Shown here: piece by piece, positions 1 through 8,583 of the stretch
Numbering within the stretch: the first letter of the stretch is position 1
How the letters are laid out: each line of letters begins with the position of its first letter
NCBI GenBank assembly: GCA_029242935.1
Contig: JAQWSX010000191.1
Span: 1 to 58,364 of the forward strand
Reading direction: 5' to 3'
DNA length: 58,364 bases
From: Akkermansiaceae bacterium
GTDB lineage: Bacteria; Verrucomicrobiota; Verrucomicrobiia; Verrucomicrobiales; Akkermansiaceae
Made by a program: the position numbers and the translations under genes
The notes under the pieces: model-generated
The model's input: only the letters and a program-made list of their open reading frames with translations
Database searches by the model: none
Told to the model about the DNA's origin: nothing

Positions 1-230
1 ATTGACAGCAACGTCCCAATCTTGACGCCTATTACGGGGCGGGGCGACTACTTAATAGGCTGGCTGCTAAGCCGGGAATCCGGGCGAGGGAGCGAGATTC
101 AACAGGATTATCGGATCAGTGAACGGGCCGGGTGAGGCTCATCGATCTTAAAGCAGCAAACGCCCGGCTAAACTTGTAGATGCCTTCGTGAAAGGTTTTC
201 AGGACAGGGGTTCGACTCCCCTCGCCTCCA
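1..230 (+). ncRNA. ssrA: tmRNA, 3' portion (5' end outside window)
   Basis: Transfer-messenger RNA rescues stalled ribosomes. The 3' end is diagnostic: a T-arm with stem AGGGG/CCCCT around the seven-base loop TTCGACT (about 206-222), then the acceptor strand CGCCTCC and discriminator A at 230. The bases after it are CTT, so the terminal CCA is apparently not encoded. The stretch ending in GCAAACGCCCGGCTAAAC before the T-arm is typical of the region joining the last pseudoknot to the tRNA-like domain. I could not find a tag reading frame ending in Ala-Ala-stop, so the tag and the 5' tRNA half probably lie just upstream of base 1. No integrase follows, so there is no sign that this copy served as an integration site. 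Confidence 0.9.
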
Positions 231-467
231 CTTAACCTTCTAATCTTCAGCTTATCACGAACTGAATGACTAATTGTAAATTTCCTCGCATCAAAGGCCT
301 GGACGGTACGGGCCCGTTGTCCGAAGTCGTGACCTGATGATTGGCGGAGTGCATCCTAGAAGCGAAACTTGAGTTCCTCTTAGTTTTTGGATCATTTGGG
401 TTGATTTAACGGCTGAGAATAATTTTGCCGGCTTGTTCAACAGTCTTTGATACGTTAGCGCTTCTTA
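231..467. other. Intergenic region between tmRNA and the DUF1553 gene
   Basis: No plausible gene was seen; the longest ATG frame is about 23 codons. At 301-322 there is an imperfect inverted repeat with outer arms GGAC/GTCC and an inner perfect 10-base palindrome ACGGGCCCGT. It has no T-run after it, so it is not a standard intrinsic terminator. It could be a tmRNA 3' processing or stop structure, or an operator for the downstream gene. No convincing sigma-70 boxes were found. Confidence 0.35.
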
Positions 468-3400
468 GTGCGAATTCGTGGCGTTTTTCCTGCCTCATTG
501 CTCTTTATGGGGCGGCTTCTCGACGCGGCGGAAGATACTCTGGACTTCAACCGTGAGATTAGGCCTATCTTGGCGGAAAATTGTTTTCATTGTCATGGAC
601 CAGATAAGAAATCGCGTAAAGGTGGATTGCGGCTGGATACGTTCGAAGGAGCAAGGGATGGAGGAGAGTTTGCTGAGGCGGTGGTGCCAGGGAAGCCAGA
701 GAGGAGTGAGTTAATTGCTAGGATTCATTCCGATGATCCGGATGAGTTGATGCCACCTCCTGATTCCAAGCGAACACTCACCAGCAAAGAAAAGGAGCTT
801 TTGCAAAAGTGGATCGCATCCGGCGCTAAGTATGAAGAGCACTGGGCTTGGGTGGCGCCGGTTCGGGGAGAAATTCCTAAGGTTAAAAACTTAGCTAGTG
901 TCAATAATCCGGTAGATGCTTATTTACTTCGTCGACTTGAGCAGGACGGATTAAAGTTTTCAGAGCGTGCCTCGGCGGAAAATCTTTTACGTCGACTATC
1001 GTTAGATTTGATCGGGCTGCCACCCACTCCGGAGGAATTAGAAAGGTCTTTGAAGTCCGAAAATTACGAAGTTGAGGTGGATCGATTACTTGAGTCGCCT
1101 CGGTTTGGGGAACGATGGGCGCGGCATTGGCTCGACTTGGCGCGCTATGCAGATTCAAACGGTTTTCAGGCAGATCAACTTCGACCGTCTTGGGCTTATC
1201 GCGACTGGGTGATTAATGCTCTCAACGAAAATATGCCCTACGATCAATTTACGATCGAGCAGCTGGCCGGAGATTTGCTTCCTAATTCCAGCCTAAGTCA
1301 AAAGATAGCGACGGGCTTTCATCGAACGGTCACTTGTAATGTGGAAGCGGGAGTGAGTCCCGAGGGGAATCGAGTAAACCAGGTTTTTGACCGTGTAAAT
1401 ACCACGGCTACGGTTTGGTTGGGGATCACCTTGGAGTGTGCGCAGTGCCACGATCATAAGTTTGATCCATTTTCGATGAAGGATTATTATTCGTTATTTT
1501 CCTTTTTTAATAATACGCCCCTTGAAGTCCAGCCTCCTTCAAACAAGAAGGATGTCTCGCATGATTTTATTGGGCCGTATTTGGATTTGCCACTTTCACC
1601 AGAGCAGGCAGTAGAGGCCAAAAAAATTGATGGGGAAATTGCTGCTTTGGAGAGAGAACGTGATGACTTGAGTGAGGTTTCAGTTCCGAAGTTTCGGGCG
1701 TGGCTGGGGTCAGTGGTAGCGGCGCTGGAAAATCAACCGGAATGGAAGCCTATGACAGTGAAGTCGTTTGTTTCCTCCGGTGGTGAAGAGTATCGAATTT
1801 TAGAGAATGGCTCCGTGTTATTGACAGGGGAGGTTCCGGATAAGGCAACTTATATCGGGGAATTTCAGACCGATCTTCAATCGATTACTGGTTTTAGATT
1901 AGAGGCTCTAACCCACCCAGATTTACCGGGGAAGGGGCCGGGTCGGGGAGATGCTAAACGTTCCAATTTTGTTCTCCATGAATTCACAGTGGCGATAAAA
2001 AAAGACGGGAATGAGAGCCAGCTCAAACTCCAAAATGCGGAGGCTGACTTTTCGCAAAAGAACTGGGATGTCGCAGGAGCGGTTGACGGCAAGGTGAAGA
2101 CCGGTTGGGCGATCAGCCCTCAGTTTGGAAAGCCGCATTTTGCGACCTTTCAATTGGATCGTCCTATTGAGAGTCTGCGCGAATCAAGTTTAGTTTTCCG
2201 GTTGGAGCAAAACTTTGGTCAAGGAAGGGTGATTGGCAATTTGAGACTCTCTGCAATTTCTGACCCTGTTGGAACAGTCGCTTTGCCGCAGGGAGTTTTA
2301 AGTGTTTTGAAGAAGCCTGAAGGGAAGAGAAGTGCGAAGGAGACCGGGAAATTGAAGGCTTACTTTTTGAAATCTAATGTTAATTTTTCGACGCTAGAAA
2401 AAAGGCTGGCTCTCCTTAGAAGAGAAAGATCCACCCTCAAGTCTGATCGGACTTTGGTGATGGTTGAGTTAGCAAAGCCGCGCGAGACTCGGATTTTGAA
2501 GCGGGGTAATTTTCTTGCTCCTGACCAACTGGTTATGCCCGCAACTCCGGAGCGGCTTCCGAAGTTAGAAAAACCTTCTAATCGGTTGGATATGGCGAAA
2601 TGGCTCGTGCGCCGGGATAACCCGCTTACGGCGAGGGTCGCGGTGAATCGTTGGTGGGCCGAGCTCCTAGGGGGTGGAATTGTGGCGACTCTTGAAGATT
2701 TTGGAACCCAATCTGAGCCACCGACTCATCCCGAATTATTGGACTGGCTTGCGGTTGAGTTGATGGAATCTGGCTGGAATATGAAGCACGTTTTGAAAGC
2801 TATTGTAATGTCTCAGGCTTATCAGCAATCGTCGCGGGTGACTCCTGAGTTGTTGGAGAAAGATCCGCGTAATCTTTTTCATGCAAGGGCCCCAAGGTTC
2901 CGGATGGATGCGGAACGGCTTCGTGACAATGCTTTAGAGATTTCGGGGTTACTTTCGAGTAAGATGTATGGGAAACCAATCATGCCGTATCAACCGAATG
3001 GTTTGTGGAGACAGACCGGTCGAAACGAGCCGAAGTGGGAGGAGCAGAAGGATGAGAATCGCTGGCGGCGAGGGGTGTATATTGTCTATCGTCGCGCTGC
3101 TCCGTATCCTAGTATGGTGAACTTTGATGCGCCGGACCGCAGCTCTTGCACGGTGCGGCGACCCCTTACCAATACTCCAAGCCAAGCCCTTACGATGCTG
3201 AATGATCCGGCTTATGTCGAGATGGCCCTGGCTTTTGCGGATCGAATTCTGACTGGGAGTGGAGATGTATCGAGGCGCGTCGATTATGCCTTTCGGTTGG
3301 CTTTGGCTCGATCAGCGTCGCCGAGCGAGGTGACAATTCTCGAAGAATTGATTCGAGATCGTAGTGAGCATTATCGCGATCATCCGGAGAAGGTTTTCAC

Positions 3401-3521
3401 CATCTTGAAGAATCCTAAGTTTTTCTACAAACCGAATCATAAGAACCTTATTGAATTGGCGACATGGTTTCACGTTGCCAATGTTCTTCTTAACCTTGAT
3501 GAGACACTGACTCGGAAATAA
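468..3521 (+). CDS. PSCyt1/DUF1549/DUF1553 cytochrome-domain protein
   Basis: A large exported protein of 1017 residues, of the family greatly expanded in Planctomycetes and Verrucomicrobia. The N-terminal cytochrome-like domain has the haem motif CFHCH at residues 39-43 followed by GPDKKSRKGGLRLD, typical of PSCyt1. The DUF1549 section follows, with the family signature ECAQCHDHKFDPF (a second CxxCH) near residue 325. The last third (about 690-950, with NRWWAELLGGGIV and a SQAYQQSSR segment) is DUF1553. The start is GTG at 468; the N-terminus is a short, weak signal peptide. The molecular role is not established; proteins of this type are suspected to act in periplasmic or cell-surface redox or polysaccharide processing. 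Three bases separate it from the DUF1501 gene, the standard partner, so the two are co-transcribed. Confidence 0.9.
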   Translation: MRIRGVFPASLLFMGRLLDAAEDTLDFNREIRPILAENCFHCHGPDKKSRKGGLRLDTFEGARDGGEFAEAVVPGKPERSELIARIHSDDPDELMPPPDSKRTLTSKEKELLQKWIASGAKYEEHWAWVAPVRGEIPKVKNLASVNNPVDAYLLRRLEQDGLKFSERASAENLLRRLSLDLIGLPPTPEELERSLKSENYEVEVDRLLESPRFGERWARHWLDLARYADSNGFQADQLRPSWAYRDWVINALNENMPYDQFTIEQLAGDLLPNSSLSQKIATGFHRTVTCNVEAGVSPEGNRVNQVFDRVNTTATVWLGITLECAQCHDHKFDPFSMKDYYSLFSFFNNTPLEVQPPSNKKDVSHDFIGPYLDLPLSPEQAVEAKKIDGEIAALERERDDLSEVSVPKFRAWLGSVVAALENQPEWKPMTVKSFVSSGGEEYRILENGSVLLTGEVPDKATYIGEFQTDLQSITGFRLEALTHPDLPGKGPGRGDAKRSNFVLHEFTVAIKKDGNESQLKLQNAEADFSQKNWDVAGAVDGKVKTGWAISPQFGKPHFATFQLDRPIESLRESSLVFRLEQNFGQGRVIGNLRLSAISDPVGTVALPQGVLSVLKKPEGKRSAKETGKLKAYFLKSNVNFSTLEKRLALLRRERSTLKSDRTLVMVELAKPRETRILKRGNFLAPDQLVMPATPERLPKLEKPSNRLDMAKWLVRRDNPLTARVAVNRWWAELLGGGIVATLEDFGTQSEPPTHPELLDWLAVELMESGWNMKHVLKAIVMSQAYQQSSRVTPELLEKDPRNLFHARAPRFRMDAERLRDNALEISGLLSSKMYGKPIMPYQPNGLWRQTGRNEPKWEEQKDENRWRRGVYIVYRRAAPYPSMVNFDAPDRSSCTVRRPLTNTPSQALTMLNDPAYVEMALAFADRILTGSGDVSRRVDYAFRLALARSASPSEVTILEELIRDRSEHYRDHPEKVFTILKNPKFFYKPNHKNLIELATWFHVANVLLNLDETLTRK

Positions 3522-3524
3522 GAG

Positions 3525-4964
3525 ATGAATCCAAACCTATTTCTCACTCAGAACCGCCGGTCTTTTCTTCAAAAGAGCGGATTTGGTTTTGGGAGTGCCG
3601 CACTAGCTTCATTGATCAATCAGGATGCTGCGGCTGCTGATGATGATCCCTTAGTGAAGCTCGGGCTGCATCATGCTCCGAAGGCGAAGAGGGTGATTTA
3701 CATTCATATGGTCGGAGCTCCCTCGCATCTCGATCTGTTTGACTTCAAGCCGGAGTTGCAGAAGAGAACGGGCGAACTTTGCCCTGATGAGTTTTTTGAT
3801 CTTAATCAACTGGCCTTCATTCGCGAGCAGCCCAATCTTTTGGGCACGCCAAAGGACGAACGTTTTTCGTTCAAGAAATGTGGTCAATCAGGGACGGAGA
3901 TTTCGAACCTTTTGCCAAACCTACAGGGCATGGCGGATGAAATGTGCTTCATCAAAACCCTCCACACCGAACAGTTTAATCATGCTCCAGCTCAAATGTT
4001 CGCACTGACCGGGTTTGAGCGTTTCGGGCGGCCCAGTATCGGGTCTTGGGCGAGTTATGGATTGGGGAGTGAGAACCAAAATTTACCCGGATTCGTCGTT
4101 TTAATTACCGGTCAGGTTCTCGGAGCCGGAAATAGTGCTTTCGGGAGTGGATTCCTTCCAACAATTCACCAAGGAGTGGAGTTTCGTTCGAAAGGAGACC
4201 CAGTGCTCTACCTCTCCAACCCGGATGGGGTGTCTCATCTTGATCGAAAGTTGGTAGTGGATGCGGTAAAGGACCTTAATCAGGTCGCGTTGGATGATGT
4301 TGGGGATCCTGAGATCGCGACTCGAATTAGCCAGTATGAGATGGCTTATCGGATGCAGACCAGCGTGCCAGAGCTAATGGATATTAAGAGTGAGCCGAAG
4401 CATATTCATGAAATGTATGGGACGAAGCCCGGCGAGAGCAGTTTCGCGAACAATTGTTTGCTGGCTCGTCGATTGGTGGAGCGTGGTGTGCGATTCGTGC
4501 AGCTCTTTGATCAAGGCTGGGACCACCATGGCGGAGTCTTCGATAATCTTCCGAAAAAGGCTAAACAGGTGGACCAGCCGATTGCTGCTTTGCTCAAGGA
4601 TTTGAAAGAGCGTGGCCTTCTTGAAGATACGCTTGTTGTGTGGAATTCCGAATTTGGACGAACCCCGATGGCTCAGGGGGCCTCTGGTGATGGTTCAAAA
4701 ATAAGTAAAGCGGGCCGGGATCATCACAAGGAGGCTTACACGGTATGGATGGCGGGCGGGGGAACTAAGCGGGGACACGTTTACGGAGAGACCGATGAAC
4801 TTGGCTATGGCATCGCTAAAGATCCTGTTCACGTGCATGATTTTAACGCGACGATCCTTCACTTATTGGGAGTTGATCACGAGCGTTTGACCTTCCGCTA
4901 TCAAGGAAGGCAGTTTAGGCTAACTGATGTTCATGGAGAGGTAAAGAAAGGGGTGCTTGCATGA
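3525..4964 (+). CDS. DUF1501 family protein, Tat-exported
   Basis: 479 residues. The N-terminus has a twin-arginine signal: [10 protein letters not shown] followed by a small-residue hydrophobic stretch ([12 protein letters not shown]), so export in folded form is likely. The body shows typical DUF1501 features: an early [20 protein letters not shown] segment, [15 protein letters not shown] in the middle, and [14 protein letters not shown] followed by [17 protein letters not shown] near the C-terminus. The histidine- and aspartate-rich arrangement resembles the alkaline phosphatase/sulfatase fold to which this family is distantly related, but no substrate is known. It starts three bases after the DUF1553 stop and forms the familiar DUF1553-DUF1501 pair of PVC bacteria. 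No clear terminator was seen after it. Confidence 0.9.
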   Translation: MNPNLFLTQNRRSFLQKSGFGFGSAALASLINQDAAAADDDPLVKLGLHHAPKAKRVIYIHMVGAPSHLDLFDFKPELQKRTGELCPDEFFDLNQLAFIREQPNLLGTPKDERFSFKKCGQSGTEISNLLPNLQGMADEMCFIKTLHTEQFNHAPAQMFALTGFERFGRPSIGSWASYGLGSENQNLPGFVVLITGQVLGAGNSAFGSGFLPTIHQGVEFRSKGDPVLYLSNPDGVSHLDRKLVVDAVKDLNQVALDDVGDPEIATRISQYEMAYRMQTSVPELMDIKSEPKHIHEMYGTKPGESSFANNCLLARRLVERGVRFVQLFDQGWDHHGGVFDNLPKKAKQVDQPIAALLKDLKERGLLEDTLVVWNSEFGRTPMAQGASGDGSKISKAGRDHHKEAYTVWMAGGGTKRGHVYGETDELGYGIAKDPVHVHDFNATILHLLGVDHERLTFRYQGRQFRLTDVHGEVKKGVLA

Positions 4965-5371
4965 TAGCGGTCTCAGGAATGAGAGGTGGCTCGTATGGGT
5001 GAGAGGGGAGATAGGCCCTGTGACAGGACGTTGAGCTGTTGGAGCTCTATCGTTCTTTCAGGACACTTCTTACCGTTTCTCATAATTTATCCGGCCTAAC
5101 TTAAATGGATAGGTCGGTAGTGGTTTATTATTTTGCCGAGTTTTGGCACTTTGCCGGCGAATTTTCATGGCCTTTTCTAAGGTATGATCAAAGGTCGTGA
5201 AGAGGTTCTAGGTGTCATATTCGAAAAAGTGATTAGGAGAACTAAAGTAAATCGTCTTAATCCACGAAAATTGCTGAATTCCTCTTGCCAGCGAGGGGAT
5301 CTTTGATACAGAACCCGTCCCCGTAACGGTGCATCAGGCATTTTTTCGGGTTTTTCTGAACATTTACCATC
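4965..5371 (+). other. 407-base leader/promoter region upstream of rpsM
   Basis: No recognised gene; rpmJ, often found just before rpsM, is not here. A 40-codon ATG frame (5184-5306, starting MIKGREEVLG) has its only AAGG-like sequence touching the start codon and resembles nothing I know, so I do not call it. About 5302-5360 contains the arms AACCCG and CGGGTTTTT, giving a six-pair stem with a T-run some 20 bases before the rpsM ATG. This resembles an attenuator or a protein-binding leader, as expected for an operon autoregulated by a ribosomal protein, but its fold has not been computed. No strong -35/-10 pair was found. Confidence 0.35.
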
Positions 5372-5740
5372 ATGGCACGACTCTTCGGCACAGACATTCC
5401 CAATGAGAAGCGTATTGAAGCCTCTCTCCCTTACATTTTCGGCATCGGACCCTCGACTGCTTCGAAGATTCTCGATCACGCAGGCGTTAGCCCTGACATT
5501 CGCACTGGTGAACTGAGCGAAGAACAGCTGGTGAAAATCGCAACGGTGATCCAAAATGAGGGAATCCTTATCGAAGGAGACCTTCGTCGTGAGAAGCAGG
5601 GCCAAATGAAGCGCCTGTCCTCTATCAACTGCTACCGTGGCATCCGTCACAAGCGTGGGCTTCCGGTCCGTGGTCAACGCACTCGCACAAACTCCCGCAC
5701 TCGCAAGGGTAAGCGCCGCACCGTTGGTGTTATGAACTAA
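5372..5740 (+). CDS. rpsM: 30S ribosomal protein S13
   Basis: S13 sits in the head of the 30S subunit and contacts 16S rRNA, the 50S subunit and the P-site tRNA. The 122-residue product has the usual length and signatures: MARLFGTDIPNEKRIEASL at the start, the helix-hairpin-helix region around YIFGIGPSTASKILDHAGV, and the basic C-terminal tail with RGIRHKRGLPVRGQRT and NSRTRKGKRRTVG. It is the first gene of an S13-S11-S4 block with gaps of 39 and 35 bases. There is no clear Shine-Dalgarno sequence directly before the ATG. Confidence 0.98.
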   Translation: MARLFGTDIPNEKRIEASLPYIFGIGPSTASKILDHAGVSPDIRTGELSEEQLVKIATVIQNEGILIEGDLRREKQGQMKRLSSINCYRGIRHKRGLPVRGQRTRTNSRTRKGKRRTVGVMN

Positions 5741-5779
5741 GGTCCTTGGTGACCTGAGACGACTTTCCATTCCATTAAT

Positions 5780-6406
5780 ATGGCTGAAGAAGAAAACAAA
5801 AATGAGGAGACCGAGGTCGAAGCTGCTGATGCAGTGACCCCTGCGGAAACTCCAGCCCCTGAGGCGGCTGCTGAAGAAGCAGCCCCAGAAGCCACCGATG
5901 CTCCAGCTGAAGGTGATGCTCCTGTTGAGGGTGAAAACACAGCCGAAGGCGAAGATGCCCCGGCACCGAAGGAAGAGAAGAAGCGCGATATTTTTGCGGA
6001 GCTTCTCGGAGAAGAGGATCCTGACAAGGTCAAGGTCCATAAGTCGAAAAAGAGCAAGAACGTGACCAAGGGGATCGTTCATGTTACTGCGACCTTCAAT
6101 AACACTACCGTCACAGTCACTGACGAGCGTGGAAACACTATCGGATGGTCTTCATCCGGAAAGATGGGTTTTAAGGGATCTCGTAAGAGCACCGCTTATG
6201 CCGCACAGGTTGTTTCCCAGGATGCTTGCCGTCAGGCGATGTCCCATGGCCTCAAACAGGTTTTGGTTCGCGTAAAGGGACCGGGGGCCGGACGTGAATC
6301 TGCTGTTCGTGCCGTGCAAGGTCTCGGTGTGGAAATTAGTGGGATTCGTGATGTTACTCCAATTCCTCATAACGGATGCCGTCCTAAGAAGGCGCGTCGT
6401 GTCTAA
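5780..6406 (+). CDS. rpsK: 30S ribosomal protein S11 with acidic N-terminal extension
   Basis: S11 lies on the platform of the 30S subunit near the mRNA exit channel. The C-terminal part, from about residue 87, is an ordinary S11: [19 protein letters not shown], then [20 protein letters not shown], and the C-terminal [20 protein letters not shown]. The product is 208 residues, about 80 longer than usual for this family. The extra N-terminus is dominated by Glu, Ala and Pro and ends in a short charged segment ([19 protein letters not shown]). The reading frame is open and continuous, and the ATG at 5780 is well placed 39 bases after rpsM, so the extension is probably translated. An internal start is possible but there is no ATG near the expected position. 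Confidence 0.95.
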   Translation: MAEEENKNEETEVEAADAVTPAETPAPEAAAEEAAPEATDAPAEGDAPVEGENTAEGEDAPAPKEEKKRDIFAELLGEEDPDKVKVHKSKKSKNVTKGIVHVTATFNNTTVTVTDERGNTIGWSSSGKMGFKGSRKSTAYAAQVVSQDACRQAMSHGLKQVLVRVKGPGAGRESAVRAVQGLGVEISGIRDVTPIPHNGCRPKKARRV

Positions 6407-6441
6407 TTCTTCTCAACCCTAAACTTTAGAAAGACAGATCA

Positions 6442-7053
6442 ATGGCACGTTATACCGGCCCAAAAGATAAAGTTAATCGTCGCTTCGGAGTGCCCCTTTT
6501 TGGGCCATCGAAAGCTCTCGAGCGTCGTAATTACCCTCCAGGTCCTCACGGACTCCGCTCCGGACGTCGTAAAAAGTCCGACTATGCAATCGCTCTCGGC
6601 GAGAAACAGAAACTCAAGTTCATCTATGGTGTTCTTGAGAAGCAGTTCCGTGGATACTTCGCGGAAGCCAGTCGCCGCCGTGGAATTACCGGCGACATCA
6701 TCTTGCTTCTTCTTGAGACTCGTCTCGACAATGTTTGCTACCGTCTTGGATTTGGAAATTCCAGGAACGCGGCTCGTCAGCTCGTCAACCACGGTCACGT
6801 GACTGTGAATGGCAAGAAGCTCGATATCCCGTCCTATCAGGTTCGCGCAGGGGACGTCATCAAGATTGGTGACCGCGCTTCGTCGCAACAGCTTGGACTT
6901 CGTATGCTTGACTTGACGCAGTCGGTTCCTCTTCAGGACTGGCTCACTTTAGATCGCGAGAAAATGGAAGGAACCGTCTCACGTCTCCCTGAGAAGGAAG
7001 ATGTCGACCCACCCGTTAATCTCCAGCTTATCGTTGAGCTTTACTCTCGTTAA
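6442..7053 (+). CDS. rpsD: 30S ribosomal protein S4
   Basis: S4 is a primary 16S rRNA binder that nucleates 30S assembly and in many bacteria represses its own operon. The 203-residue product begins MARYTGPKDKVNRRFGVPLF, has the N-terminal RRK-rich segment, and has an S4 RNA-binding domain around NARQLVNHGHVTVNGKKLDIPSYQVRAGD. It ends with the typical PVNLQLIVELYSR. It is the last gene of the block: a strong intrinsic terminator follows 18 bases after the stop. In most bacteria rpoA and rplQ come next; here they are missing. Confidence 0.98.
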   Translation: MARYTGPKDKVNRRFGVPLFGPSKALERRNYPPGPHGLRSGRRKKSDYAIALGEKQKLKFIYGVLEKQFRGYFAEASRRRGITGDIILLLLETRLDNVCYRLGFGNSRNAARQLVNHGHVTVNGKKLDIPSYQVRAGDVIKIGDRASSQQLGLRMLDLTQSVPLQDWLTLDREKMEGTVSRLPEKEDVDPPVNLQLIVELYSR

Positions 7054-7070
7054 AGTTCTTCGACCTTTTT

Positions 7071-7110
7071 AAGCTCCATTCCGTCTCGGCGGGATGGAGC
7101 TTTTTCTTTT
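7071..7110 (+). terminator. Intrinsic terminator after rpsD
   Basis: A perfect nine-base inverted repeat, AAGCTCCAT and ATGGAGCTT, is extended by an inner CCG/CGG around a short loop and runs straight into TTTTTCTTTT. It ends the S13-S11-S4 transcript and separates it from mtfA. Confidence 0.9.
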
Positions 7111-7209
7111 AGGATAGCGGAGCAGTATTTTGCGGTGGCGGTTATTTGAAGAAACAAACGCTCTAAAATTCTGTTCTTGTTCTGCCCCAGAATGCTCTAG
7201 CCTTGACCC

Positions 7210-8013
7210 ATGAATGGTGTTCTGTGGTTGGTTTGGCTGGCGGTGATTATCTGTATTGCCGTTTGGGCGTTTGGGAGCCAAAAACGGTTGAAGCAAAAAG
7301 CGCTGCTGGAGGCCGAGCCTTTGACTAATAAAGATCTTGGTTTTCTTGAGGATCACTTTGGCCTTTATAAGAAAATACCTCTTGAAATTCGAAATTGCTT
7401 GGAGCCCATAATTCAGGTTCTGATCGCCGAGAAGAATTTTGAAGCCTGTGGAAATCTTGATGAAATAAGTCGTGAAATGAAAGTGGTCGTGATGGCGCAA
7501 GCGGCTCTGCTTTTGGTTGGGCGTGATCACCGGTTCTTTTCAAAGCTGCGGACGGTTTTGATTTACCCAGAAGCCTTTTCTGGTGGTCGTAAGGATGGCG
7601 ACGAAACAGTCCGTTTGGGAGAAAGTTGGGAATCGGGTTCGGTGATTCTTTCGTGGCGCAGTGTTCAGCGGGGTGGCGAAGATGAACGTGACGGACGGAA
7701 TGTTGTCATTCATGAATTTGCGCACCAACTCGATCAAGAAAATCGTCACGCCGATGGATTGCCCCTACTAAAGAATCGAGATACGGTTGGGAATTGGGCC
7801 CACGCCTTTTCTGATGCTTATGAGGACTTTTGCCAGGATTTGGACAAAGGTCGTAAGACGGTGATGGATCCATATGGGGCTACGAATCCTGCCGAGTTTT
7901 TTTCGGTGGCGACCGAAACATTTTTTGAGAAAGCCAAACAACTGAAACGGGATTATCCTCAATTGTATCTCCAGTTAAAAAACTACTACGGGCTCGACCC
8001 TGTCGCTTGGTAG
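7210..8013 (+). CDS. mtfA: MtfA-type zinc peptidase (family M90)
   Basis: 267 residues, close to the length of E. coli MtfA (about 265). A hydrophobic N-terminal segment (about 4-23, VLWLVWLAVIICIAVWAFG) suggests membrane anchoring, which E. coli MtfA lacks. The zinc motif HEFAHQLDQ is near residue 165, followed by the helix with NPAEFFSVATETFFEKAKQL, which supplies the third ligand in this family. E. coli MtfA is a peptidase that also binds the repressor Mlc of glucose uptake; no Mlc or PTS genes are visible here, so a regulatory role cannot be inferred. It lies between the rpsD terminator and the convergent rlmH gene, so it is probably a single-gene unit. Confidence 0.85.
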   Translation: MNGVLWLVWLAVIICIAVWAFGSQKRLKQKALLEAEPLTNKDLGFLEDHFGLYKKIPLEIRNCLEPIIQVLIAEKNFEACGNLDEISREMKVVVMAQAALLLVGRDHRFFSKLRTVLIYPEAFSGGRKDGDETVRLGESWESGSVILSWRSVQRGGEDERDGRNVVIHEFAHQLDQENRHADGLPLLKNRDTVGNWAHAFSDAYEDFCQDLDKGRKTVMDPYGATNPAEFFSVATETFFEKAKQLKRDYPQLYLQLKNYYGLDPVAW

Positions 8014-8023
8014 TATCCCTGAA

Positions 8024-8464
8024 TTATCGATGATAGGGTTCCCCTCTTTTGATGCTGTAAGCTCGATAAATTTGCTCCAGTAATACAACTAGGGCAAGTT
8101 CGTGCTGCAGTGTCAGAGGGGAGAGAGCCCAGACCGCATTAGCTTGGCTCCTGAGATCTCTGGTGTGGCCGTCAGAAGCTCCGATGAGGAGGGAGATGGT
8201 TTTGATGCTTGGATCCATTTCCCAGCTGTTGATCTTTTCCACCAAATCTTTAGTGCTCCAGGCTTGGCCTCGTTCATCGAGGGCGATACGAAAAGTGTCT
8301 TTTGAACGCTCAAGAAGATTGCACGAGACAGACTCAGAGCTTCCGGTCTTAAGGTAGAAGATTTCAACTTTGCTCCCCCGTTTTAATCGTTTGAGATATT
8401 CCTCGATTCCACTTTTGGCATAAGCCAGAGCGGGTTTCCCAGCAGCGAAGATTTTCCAATTCAT
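8024..8464 (-). CDS. rlmH: 23S rRNA pseudouridine-1915 N3-methyltransferase
   Basis: RlmH methylates pseudouridine 1915 in helix 69 of 23S rRNA, using S-adenosylmethionine in a SPOUT knot fold. The 146-residue protein starts MNWKIFAAGKPALAYAKSG and carries the SAM-binding knot segment ISLLIGASDGHT. It ends with the strongly conserved EQIYRAYSIKRGEPYHR. The length is slightly shorter than the E. coli protein (155). It is convergent with mtfA, ten bases apart. Confidence 0.95.
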   Translation of the reverse strand: MNWKIFAAGKPALAYAKSGIEEYLKRLKRGSKVEIFYLKTGSSESVSCNLLERSKDTFRIALDERGQAWSTKDLVEKINSWEMDPSIKTISLLIGASDGHTRDLRSQANAVWALSPLTLQHELALVVLLEQIYRAYSIKRGEPYHR

Positions 8465-8583
8465 GAGCTAAAAATTTCAAGAACTTGCCGGTGGAGCGAA
8501 TTCTCGCTGAGTCGTCCCTTTAACTGTTGGTCTCATCTAAGTTTTGAGGGGTGACTGGCGAAAAGGTGTGGGAGAAAGCGGGG

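Noticed and set aside
231-322. Terminator of tmRNA
   Set aside because: The ACGGGCCCGT palindrome has no T-run after it, so an intrinsic terminator is not supported.
1-467. Integration site at the tmRNA 3' end
   Set aside because: tmRNA is a frequent attachment site, but there is no integrase, no repeat of the 3' end downstream, and the following genes are ordinary chromosomal loci.
5184-5306. 40-codon ATG frame before rpsM (MIKGREEVLGV start)
   Set aside because: The only AAGG-like sequence touches the start codon, it resembles no known protein, it is not rpmJ, and a frame this short is likely by chance.
5177-6082. Minus-strand open frames of 301 and 110 codons opposite rpsM and rpsK
   Set aside because: They are antisense to genuine ribosomal protein genes; the acidic Glu/Ala-rich S11 extension reads on the opposite strand as long Ser/Phe/Leu-rich frames. 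No family features.
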